35,783 nt of DNA from Haloferax larsenii JCM 13917. GTDB taxonomy: Archaea > Halobacteriota > Halobacteria > Halobacteriales > Haloferacaceae. Location: assembly GCF_000336955.1 (NCBI RefSeq), contig NZ_AOLI01000014.1, positions 1-35,783 on the forward strand, read 5' to 3'. The translations under genes were made by a program, and so were the position numbers. Positions 15,534 through 21,877 of this stretch are shown piece after piece (the first letter of the stretch is position 1; the number at the start of each line of letters is the position of its first letter). Below the pieces are notes generated by a model. That model saw only the letters and a list, made by a program, of their open reading frames with translations, made no database searches and had not been told where the DNA came from.

Positions 15534-16375
15534 CGTGTATCACGCTCCTGTGGTTCAGAATCGGTGTCGGGGTCGTCGTTCGGTGCGTCGCCGCCGCGTG
15601 CCCAGTCGCCGTAGAGGAACGACCGCTCGTAGTCCGAGCCGGTGACGGCGTCGCCAATCATGACGAGGGCCGAAGCACGATAGCCCGCGTCTTCGACCTT
15701 CTCGCCGATGGTCTCGATGGTTCCTTCGATAACGTCCTCGTCCGGCCACGAGGCGTGATAGACGACCGCGACGGGGGTGTCCGGGTCGTGGCCCTCGTCG
15801 AGGAGGCGGTCCATCGTCTCCGCGACGGCGTGGGTGCCGAGGTAGATACAGACCGTGGTGTCGCCGAAGCCGACGAAGTCGCTGATGTGGTCTTCTTCGG
15901 CCGTGAGCGTCCGACCCTGCGGTCGGGTGAAGACGACGTGGTTGGCGACTTCGTTCAGCGTCAACTGCGTGCGAAGCGTCGCGCTCGCGGCGAACGCGGA
16001 GGTGACGCCCGGAACGAGGTAGGTCGGGACTCCTTCCTTCGCCAGCGCGTCCATCTGCTCTAGGGCGGCCCCGTATATCGCCGGGTCGCCGCTGTGGAGT
16101 CGGACGACCGTCTCGCCGGATTCGTAGGCGTCGGCCATCAGCGGAATCAGCTCTTCGAGGTCCTTGCCGACGCTGTTGACCTGTTCGGCGTGGTCGCAGT
16201 ACTCATCGAGGAGTTCGCTGTTGACGAGCGACCCGGCGTGAACGACGAGGTCCGCTTCCTCGACGAGTCGGCGTCCGGCGACCGTGAGCAGTTCGGGGTC
16301 GCCCGGTCCGGCACCGATGAAGGGGATGCCTTCGTTGTCGGTGAAGCCGGTGTCTGCGTCGCCGTCGGCCGTCAC
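15530..16375 (-). CDS. cbiF: Cobalt-precorrin-4 C11-methyltransferase CbiF
   Basis: CbiF methylates C11 using SAM. The protein has 281 residues. After a short acidic leader come PFIGAGPGDPELLTVAGRR, VVHAGSLVN, VRLHSGDPAIYGAALEQM, YLVPGVTSAFAASA and the substrate-loop TRPQGRT, which together separate CbiF/CobM from other members of the fold. A C-terminal SDYERSFLYG segment is also typical. The start overlaps the cbiL stop by 4 bases and its own stop overlaps cbiG by 4. A ~30-residue acidic tail extends past the core, as is common in haloarchaea. Confidence 0.94.
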   Translation of the reverse strand: MTADGDADTGFTDNEGIPFIGAGPGDPELLTVAGRRLVEEADLVVHAGSLVNSELLDEYCDHAEQVNSVGKDLEELIPLMADAYESGETVVRLHSGDPAIYGAALEQMDALAKEGVPTYLVPGVTSAFAASATLRTQLTLNEVANHVVFTRPQGRTLTAEEDHISDFVGFGDTTVCIYLGTHAVAETMDRLLDEGHDPDTPVAVVYHASWPDEDVIEGTIETIGEKVEDAGYRASALVMIGDAVTGSDYERSFLYGDWARGGDAPNDDPDTDSEPQERDTR

Positions 16376-17079
16376 ACCGACCCCTCCGAGTCAACGCCGT
16401 CGAACTCCGCGGTCGCAACGTCGCGTTCAAGACCCGCTCGCTCGGCGTAGGCCAGCGTGTAGTAGTCGCGTTCTTCGAGTTCCTCCGGGTCGGAGGTGAC
16501 GAGCGTCTCGCCCTGTTCCATGAAGAGCCGACGGCCGAATTTCACGTCGTATCCGGCTTCAGTCAGCCCCTCGTAGGTCGCGGGGGCGTCGGTGACTTTG
16601 AACAGAATCATTCGGTCGGGGCCGGTTGGAACCGCACCGTTTGCCGCCTCGCGGAGCGCGAGCCCGGTTCCCGACTCGATTTCGACGCCCAGCGCCGTTG
16701 CGAACGCGGTCATCGCGCTCACGCCGGGGACGACTTCGAGTTCGATTTCGGGGTGGAACGCGTCGAGCGTCCGGCGGAGGTGGCCGAACGTGGAGTAGAC
16801 GTTCGGGTCGCCGAGCGTCACGAACGCGATGTCGTCCGATGCGGCTCGCTCTGCGACCTCTGCGGCGGCCTCCTTCCACGCGCGTCGGAGTTCGTCCGGG
16901 TCGCGCGTCATCGGGAAGTCGAGGTCGCCGATTCGCTCTTCGGGGACGTGATTCAGCGCGACCGTCCGGGAGAGTCGCCCCGGGGAGTAGACGACGTCGA
17001 CCGATTCGAGGAGTCGCTTTCCTTTGACGGTCACGAGGTCGGCGTCGCCGGGACCGAGACCGATTCCGTAGACGGTCAT
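16372..17079 (-). CDS. cbiL: Cobalt-factor II C20-methyltransferase CbiL
   Basis: CbiL adds the C20 methyl group at the start of corrin-specific methylation. It is a 235-residue protein starting MTVYGIGLGPGDADLVTVKGKRLL (listed motif: YGIGLGPGD at residues 4-12). It continues with PGRLSRT, FVTLGDPNVYSTFGHL, LEVVPGVSAMTAFAT and an FKVTD segment. The start is ATG 17077-17079; the long open frame upstream is cbiT read in another frame. It overlaps cbiT by a single base (TGATG), the classic re-initiation arrangement. The acidic C-terminus follows LAYAERAGLERDV. Confidence 0.93.
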   Translation of the reverse strand: MTVYGIGLGPGDADLVTVKGKRLLESVDVVYSPGRLSRTVALNHVPEERIGDLDFPMTRDPDELRRAWKEAAAEVAERAASDDIAFVTLGDPNVYSTFGHLRRTLDAFHPEIELEVVPGVSAMTAFATALGVEIESGTGLALREAANGAVPTGPDRMILFKVTDAPATYEGLTEAGYDVKFGRRLFMEQGETLVTSDPEELEERDYYTLAYAERAGLERDVATAEFDGVDSEGSV

Positions 17080-17636
17080 CAGTCCAGCCCTCCGGCGTCG
17101 CGTCGGCCGACGATGATGTAGACGGGGTTGTTCGACCGGAAACTCGTCGCCCCGGCGAGTTCGTAGCCGTGGCTCACCTGCATCTGGACGACTTCGTCGA
17201 GCAGGTCGCGCTCGCGGAACGCCTCGATGGCCGCGCCCGTCGGTTCGACCCGCGAGACGTTCATCACGATTCGGTCTACGTCGGTCTCGACGGCGTGGTC
17301 CAGCACCGCCTCGAAGTTCCGGCTTCCGCCGATGAACATCGCGTCGGCGTCTTCTGGAAGTCCTTCGGGGGCTTCTGCCTCGCGGAGCGTCACGTCCGCG
17401 TCGTACTCGTTCGCGGCGAGATTCTTCTCCGTGACCTCCAGTCGGTTCGGTTTTCGCTCGACTGCCGTCACTCGTCGGACTCGCTGTGCCGCCTCGATGG
17501 TGACGGAGCCGGTACACGACCCGACGTCGACGAAGTGGTCAGTCGGGCGCAAGCCGAGTTTGTCGAGTGTCACCGCTCTCACCTCGGGTTTCGTGGGGCC
17601 CGCCTTCGCGTCGTGCGGGAGTTGTAGGCGTGACAT
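17079..17636 (-). CDS. cbiT: Cobalt-precorrin-6B/7 C15-methyltransferase (decarboxylating) CbiT
   Basis: CbiT methylates C15 and removes the carboxyl group of the C12 acetate side chain. It is a 185-residue class I methyltransferase with HDAKAGPTKPEVRAVTL at the front (GpTKpEvR is a CbiT signature), SAM motif FVDVGSCTGSVTIEAA, and AVERKPNR as the acidic loop. Start taken as ATG 17634-17636; a TTG 12 bases upstream is possible but less likely. First gene of the 11-gene minus-strand operon. Its partner CbiE is encoded in the other operon. Confidence 0.92.
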   Translation of the reverse strand: MSRLQLPHDAKAGPTKPEVRAVTLDKLGLRPTDHFVDVGSCTGSVTIEAAQRVRRVTAVERKPNRLEVTEKNLAANEYDADVTLREAEAPEGLPEDADAMFIGGSRNFEAVLDHAVETDVDRIVMNVSRVEPTGAAIEAFRERDLLDEVVQMQVSHGYELAGATSFRSNNPVYIIVGRRDAGGLD

Positions 17637-17764
17637 TTGCGCTAACAATCTGGACGCCGTTTGAAAACAATTGTGCTTGTACTACAGAAAACACAGTTTC
17701 ATAAAATCTGCCCTCTGAGTTATTAAAATAAAATTGCGTTAGAACAACTCCTGTTGACTTACCT
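17637..17764 (-). promoter_or_regulatory. Promoter region of the cbiT operon
   Basis: This is an AT-rich divergent spacer between cbiT and cbtB, strikingly different from the GC-rich coding DNA around it. On the minus strand two TATA-like stretches are visible, TTTTATTTTAATAA (about 17720-17733) and GATTTTATGAAA (about 17696-17707); the second lies about 65 bases ahead of the cbiT ATG. With only two TATA candidates and no mapped start site, the exact promoter cannot be chosen. No cobalamin riboswitch-like box is recognised. Confidence 0.45.
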
Positions 17765-17778
17765 CGAAAGTTTTACAA
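17765..17778 (+). promoter_or_regulatory. BRE/TATA promoter of cbtB
   Basis: The sequence CGAAAGTTTTACAA combines a BRE-like CGAAA with a TATA-like TTTTACA. The TATA centre is about 37 bases ahead of the cbtB ATG, so transcription would begin a few bases before the start codon, giving the short leader usual in haloarchaea. Confidence 0.55.
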
Positions 17779-17810
17779 CCCTGTTTGTGGTTACTCAACC
17801 TGAATTTAGA

Positions 17811-17999
17811 ATGGCATCCACTGCCAACACAGTTCACGGGCGAGTCGAACAGGCGCGGGTCGAACTGACACCGGTTCAGATGGCTGCGGGGATGCTCTTC
17901 GTCGCCGCACTCGGCTATACACTGCTGTTCGTGCAGGACCCACTCGTGCACGATTCGATGCACAACTTCCGTCACGCGGCCGGTATCGCCTGCCACTGA
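17811..17999 (+). CDS. cbtB: Cobalt transporter small subunit CbtB
   Basis: CbtB is a ~60-residue single-span membrane protein that accompanies CbtA in cobalt uptake. The product (62 residues) starts MASTANTVHGRVEQ at ATG 17811. One hydrophobic segment, AAGMLFVAALGYTLLFV, is followed by the conserved His-containing C-terminus HDSMHNFRHAAGIACH, whose histidines and final cysteine probably bind cobalt. The position, divergent from cbiT and 2 bases ahead of cbtA, fits a cobalamin-regulated transporter. Confidence 0.92.
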   Translation: MASTANTVHGRVEQARVELTPVQMAAGMLFVAALGYTLLFVQDPLVHDSMHNFRHAAGIACH

Positions 18000-18001
18000 C
18001 C

Positions 18002-18898
18002 ATGCTCGCGGAGTATCTGACGCGAGGCGTGAAAGCGGGGCTTGTCGCCGGCGTCGTCTTCGGCCTGTTCATGGCCGTCGTCGCTAACCCGCTCGTCGTC
18101 TACGCCGACGAGATGAACCACGCCGCAGCGGACGTCGATGGCGGGCACGAGCACGAATCTGAGGCTGCTCACGCCCACGGAGACGAAGGCGACCACGCTC
18201 ACGAGGATGGAAGTGGGCACGAGCACGAGGACGGAAGCCACGGTCACGAAGCAGGAGGCCACACCGACGAGGGCGAGTCCCACGCCGACGGCGGTGAGGG
18301 CCACCACGACACCGCCGTTTCGATGGCGGTCAACAAGGCGGTGAGCGTCGTTTCCGGCGGTCTCTGGGCTGTCCTGCTCGGCGGCGCGTTCTTCGGTATC
18401 GCGTTCTACTTCCTCGAACCCGCGATTCCGGGGGCCGGCGCGGCCAAGAGCTACGCGATGGGACTTGCCGGATTCGTCACCGTCTCGGGTGCTCCGTGGC
18501 TGGTGTTGCCGCCAGCGTCACCCGGTGCGCAGCAGTCGCTTCCAGTCTCGACTCGAATCCCGCTCTACGCCGGGATGATGGTCGCTGGCGCACTCACCTG
18601 CCTGTTGGCTGGATACGTGTACAACCGACTGCGGGCGTCGAACGGCCGCAGTGTCGCCATCGTCGGCGGGCTACTCCCCTTCGGTATCCTCGCGATTCCG
18701 GCCGTGTTGGCTCCGACGAACACGATTCAAGGGGCACTTTCGCCCGAACTTCGGACCGGGATGACTGGTCTGTTCGTCTTCGGGCAGGTTCTCGTGTGGC
18801 TGCTCCTCGCGACGACGCACGCACAGCTACGGTCGGCGAACACATCCCAGACCGACCCTTCGGCTGCGAGCCGTGGGGCGACGCTCTCAGCCGACTGA
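18002..18898 (+). CDS. cbtA: Cobalt transporter CbtA with a long histidine-rich loop
   Basis: CbtA is a predicted multi-span cobalt transporter. This 298-residue protein has a first hydrophobic segment (GLVAGVVFGLFMAVVA) and ends that with ADEMNH. A very His/Glu/Asp-rich loop follows at roughly residues 40-105, with many HEH, HGH and HAH triplets. About four or five further hydrophobic segments come after it (e.g. GLWAVLLGGAFFGIAFYFL and IVGGLLPFGILAIPAVLA). The loop is longer than I would expect and probably acts as a metal sponge or sensor on the outside. The stop overlaps the next start (TGATG), so the downstream [2Fe-2S] gene is likely co-translated. Confidence 0.92.
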   Translation: MLAEYLTRGVKAGLVAGVVFGLFMAVVANPLVVYADEMNHAAADVDGGHEHESEAAHAHGDEGDHAHEDGSGHEHEDGSHGHEAGGHTDEGESHADGGEGHHDTAVSMAVNKAVSVVSGGLWAVLLGGAFFGIAFYFLEPAIPGAGAAKSYAMGLAGFVTVSGAPWLVLPPASPGAQQSLPVSTRIPLYAGMMVAGALTCLLAGYVYNRLRASNGRSVAIVGGLLPFGILAIPAVLAPTNTIQGALSPELRTGMTGLFVFGQVLVWLLLATTHAQLRSANTSQTDPSAASRGATLSAD

Positions 18899-19251
18899 TG
18901 GAGGACCGAACCGACGAGGTCAGAGAACACGGATTCACGGACCACGTGCTGGTCTGTACGAACAGCCGGGATTCCGAGTACGCGGCCTGCGCAGAGGCTC
19001 ACGGCCCGGCCGTGTACGACGCGGTGAAATCGTGGCTGCGCGACCGCGGCGTGTTCTGGTCGCACGTCTACGTCGCCGAGACGAGTTGCCTCGGCCTGTG
19101 CAGCGCCGACGGTGCCGCGATTGCGATTCACCCGCGAAATCGCTGGTACTCCGACGTTCGACCGGAGGACGTCCCGGAGTTGCTGCGCGACGAGTTCGGA
19201 GAGGAGGCCGACGCGCTCGGTCAGCGTGGTGACGTCGACGCGTCGAACTAA
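18898..19251 (+). CDS. Thioredoxin-like [2Fe-2S] ferredoxin protein of the cobalt locus
   Basis: This is a 117-residue protein, MEDRTDEVREHGFTDHVLVCTN at the start, with four cysteines in the pattern CTN(x8)C ... CLGLC (near residues 20, 31, 67 and 71), the thioredoxin-like [2Fe-2S] family. The C-terminal part IAIHPRNRWYSDVRPEDVPELL closely parallels the end of the cbiX product (AVYPDSIWYGGVTPDD), so the two are homologous domains, one fused and one free. Start is the ATG at 18898, overlapping the cbtA stop by one base. Role not known; metal reduction before or after uptake, or electron supply to corrin enzymes, are context-based ideas. Confidence 0.85.
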   Translation: MEDRTDEVREHGFTDHVLVCTNSRDSEYAACAEAHGPAVYDAVKSWLRDRGVFWSHVYVAETSCLGLCSADGAAIAIHPRNRWYSDVRPEDVPELLRDEFGEEADALGQRGDVDASN

Positions 19252-19315
19252 CCCGAACTCGACTGTCTCACATCTCGGAGCTAGGCTTTTCACGCGGCCC
19301 GTCGAACCTCTGGTT

Positions 19316-20326
19316 ATGTCAATACAGTTCGAACTCGACACGCAGGAAGCGACGTTCCACAGTCCGCTCGAAGAGTTCGAGCAGACGACGGTCGAAACCG
19401 AGATTCGGGTCGACCCGCTGACCGGACGCACCACGCGGGTCGTCGCCGACAACTTCCTGCTCCCCGAGGACCCCGAAATCGACGACTCGGTCCTCGACAG
19501 CGAGGGCTGTTTCTTCTGTCCGGGCACGGTCGAAGAAGCGACGCCCACGTATCCCGAGTGGGTTGGCACCGACCGCGGGAAAAGCGGCGAAGCGACCTCC
19601 TTCCCGAATCTGAATCCGTACGGGTCGTACTCGAACGTCATCGCGCTCACCGAGGAGCACTTCGTCCCGATAGACGAGTTCACCACAGCGCAGTTCGCCG
19701 ACGGACTCTGTGCGGCGTTCCAGTACGTTCGTGACGTCTTCGACCACGACGACGACGCCCGATTCGCCTCGGTGAACATGAACTTCCTCCGCCCCGCCGG
19801 GTCGAGTCTCATCCACCCACACATGCAGACGCTCGTCGACGACCGCGGGACGAACGAACAGCGCCGCGTCGCCGACGCCGCCCGCGAGTTCTACGAGGAA
19901 CACGACGAGTCGTACTGGTCGGAACTCGCAATCCAAGAACGCGGTGGCGACCGATACGTGGCCGAGACCGGCGGCGTCCATTGGCTCGCCCCCTTCGCGC
20001 CGAAACACCACCGCCACCTCCTCGGCGTCGCGGCACAGATTCATACCGGCGTTCCCGACCCCCGCGGCGATGTCGCACACGACTTCGCAGAAGGCCTCGT
20101 GAACGTGCTCTCGTACTACGCCTCGGTCGGCCTGAACAGCTTCAACGTCGCCATGTTCATCGAGCGCGACGACCCCGCGTTGCCGCCGGTGATGAACATC
20201 ACCGCCCGGTCGGTGTTCGACGAGTACTACTGGAGCGACGCGACCTACTTCACCTCGCTCCACGACGAGAGCGTCGTCGACGTCGACCCCGAAACCTACG
20301 GGTACGAGGCGCACAAGTTCTTCTGA
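19316..20326 (+). CDS. Galactose-1-phosphate uridylyltransferase-like protein (HIT superfamily)
   Basis: This 336-residue protein has the GalT layout. Near residue 31 it has RVDPLTGRTTRVV, like the GalT RxDPLTGxW site. A CxxC (Cys65, Cys68) follows, then a PNLNPYGSYSNVI segment and the catalytic HPHMQ (His167-Pro-His169) in SSLIHPHMQTLV. The second half repeats the fold with HWLAPFAPKHHRHLLGV. The start is ATG 19316, after a TATA-like TTTTCACG, and upstream open frame is not coding. No other Leloir pathway gene is adjacent, so the actual sugar or nucleotide substrate is uncertain; some haloarchaeal homologues are simply called hypothetical. Confidence 0.78.
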   Translation: MSIQFELDTQEATFHSPLEEFEQTTVETEIRVDPLTGRTTRVVADNFLLPEDPEIDDSVLDSEGCFFCPGTVEEATPTYPEWVGTDRGKSGEATSFPNLNPYGSYSNVIALTEEHFVPIDEFTTAQFADGLCAAFQYVRDVFDHDDDARFASVNMNFLRPAGSSLIHPHMQTLVDDRGTNEQRRVADAAREFYEEHDESYWSELAIQERGGDRYVAETGGVHWLAPFAPKHHRHLLGVAAQIHTGVPDPRGDVAHDFAEGLVNVLSYYASVGLNSFNVAMFIERDDPALPPVMNITARSVFDEYYWSDATYFTSLHDESVVDVDPETYGYEAHKFF

Positions 20327-20366
20327 CCGGGGAGCGCGACTGGAACGGGAACACGGGCGCCTTCCG

Positions 20367-21728
20367 TTACTGCGTCCAGACCGTCTTGCGATTGACGAAC
20401 TCTTTGATTCCCGCTTCGGAGAGTTCGCGGCCGTAGCCGGCGTCTTTGATGCCGCCGAAGGGGACTCTTGGGTCGGACTTCACCATCTCGTTGATGTAGA
20501 CACACCCGGCTTCGATGTCGCGCGCGAGACGCTGGCCCCGCTCCCTATCTTCGGTCCAGAGACTCGCGCCGAGACCGAATCGGGTGTCGTTCGCTTTCTC
20601 GATGGCCTGCGCTTCGTCGGCGACTTTGTACACGGCCGCGACGGGACCGAACGTCTCCTCGTTGTCGGCGGGGCACCCGGCGGGAACACCAGTCAGGATA
20701 GTCGGCGGGTAGTACGCGCCCTCGTGGTCGAGTGGTTCGCCACCCGTCAGCACTGTCGCCCCGGCATCGACGCTCTGCTGGACTTGGTCGTGAAGTTCGG
20801 CCATCAGGTCGGCGTCGGCCTGCGGGCCGATATCCGTCTGCTCGTCCATCGGGTCGCCGATAGTGAGGGCTTCGAACGCCTCGACCAGCCTCTCGACGTA
20901 CTCGTCGTAGACTGCCTCGTGGACGATAAATCGCTTTGCGGCGATACAGGACTGGCCGCCGTTTTGGGTTCGGGCTTGGACGCCCGTCTCGACCGCCGCA
21001 TCGAGGTCGGCGTCGTCGAGGACGATAAAGGGGTCCGACCCGCCGAGTTCCAAGACGGTCTTTTTCAGGTGCTTCCCGGCGGTTTCGGCGACTGCCCGGC
21101 CTGCCGGTCCGCTTCCGGTGAGCGTCGCTGCGCGCACGCGGTCGTCAGAAAGCACGTCGTCGACCTTGTTCGACCCGATGAGTAGTGTCTGGAAGACGCC
21201 GTCTGGATAGCCGGCCTCTCGGAACACCTCTTCCAGTGCGAGCGCGCACCCGGGCACGTTCGAAGCGTGCTTGAGCAGGCCGACGTTCCCGGCAGTCAGA
21301 TACGGCGCGGCGAAGCGGATGACCTGCCAGAACGGGAAGTTCCACGGCATCACGGCCAGTACCGGACCGAGCGGGTCGTGGACGGTCGTGACCTCGGTAC
21401 CCGGTGGGCTGGGGTGGTGTTCGTCCCCAAGATAGGCGCTCGCGTGCTCGGCGTAGTGGTCGCAGGCCCACGCGCACTTTTCGACTTCGCCGATTGCTTG
21501 CGAGATGGGCTTTCCCATCTCGTTCGTCATCAACTCAGCGTACCGGCGCTTGTTCTCTCGCAGGACGTCCGCGGCGTTCGAGAGGAGTTCCTCGCGTTCG
21601 CGAATCGGTCGCTCGCGCCACTCCTCGAACGCGTCCATGGAGCGGGAGAGCGCCGCTTCGACATCCGTGTCATCGTCTTCCTCGTAGGTGTCGATTCGGT
21701 CGCCCGTCGCGGGGTTTCTCGATTCCAT
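20367..21728 (-). CDS. NAD(P)-dependent aldehyde dehydrogenase, succinate-semialdehyde type
   Basis: This is a 453-residue cytosolic aldehyde dehydrogenase. The catalytic Cys261 is in NGGQSCIAAKRF and the general-base Glu227 in LELGGSDPF. MPWNFPFWQ (residues 127-135) and TGSGPAGR form the cofactor site. PFGGIKDAGYGRELSEAGIKEFVNRKTV-like C-terminal motif segments match the short SSADH/GabD-like group (about 455 residues). Start chosen at ATG 21726-21728 (MESRNPATGD); a GTG 15 bases upstream would add only five residues. It is divergent from the GH3 gene. The aldehyde substrate cannot be told from sequence. Confidence 0.85.
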   Translation of the reverse strand: MESRNPATGDRIDTYEEDDDTDVEAALSRSMDAFEEWRERPIREREELLSNAADVLRENKRRYAELMTNEMGKPISQAIGEVEKCAWACDHYAEHASAYLGDEHHPSPPGTEVTTVHDPLGPVLAVMPWNFPFWQVIRFAAPYLTAGNVGLLKHASNVPGCALALEEVFREAGYPDGVFQTLLIGSNKVDDVLSDDRVRAATLTGSGPAGRAVAETAGKHLKKTVLELGGSDPFIVLDDADLDAAVETGVQARTQNGGQSCIAAKRFIVHEAVYDEYVERLVEAFEALTIGDPMDEQTDIGPQADADLMAELHDQVQQSVDAGATVLTGGEPLDHEGAYYPPTILTGVPAGCPADNEETFGPVAAVYKVADEAQAIEKANDTRFGLGASLWTEDRERGQRLARDIEAGCVYINEMVKSDPRVPFGGIKDAGYGRELSEAGIKEFVNRKTVWTQ

Positions 21729-21758
21729 ACGCTCACAAAACACGCACCATTATTGATT

Positions 21759-21776
21759 ATGTTCCCACCGGAACAT
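21759..21776. promoter_or_regulatory. Palindromic operator candidate between aldehyde dehydrogenase and GH3 genes
   Basis: ATGTTCC-CACC-GGAACAT is a perfect inverted repeat (7-bp arms, 4-bp centre) in the 149-bp divergent spacer, 31 bases from the dehydrogenase ATG and about 100 bases from the GH3 ATG. It borders and partly overlaps the AT-rich TATA-like segment expected for the dehydrogenase promoter, the position of a repressor site. Confidence 0.5.
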
Positions 21777-21877
21777 CTTGGGGGCGACGGACACTCGGCG
21801 TTCCACTCGAATACGAGCAGCAGGAACCCCTCCCGCCGGTACGCTGACAACGCACGGGTGACAACAACACACAACAA

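Noticed and set aside
17637-17810. Cobalamin riboswitch or shared operator upstream of cbiT/cbtB
   Set aside because: No B12-box-like sequence is recognised. A TACTACA heptamer is shared with the cobN/chlID spacer (near 6540 and 17680), but seven bases in AT-rich DNA are too few to claim a regulon motif.
18898-19251. Treating this [2Fe-2S] protein as a displaced end of cbiX
   Set aside because: cbiX already has its own complete copy of the domain, and the overlap TGATG with cbtA shows an intended separate gene.
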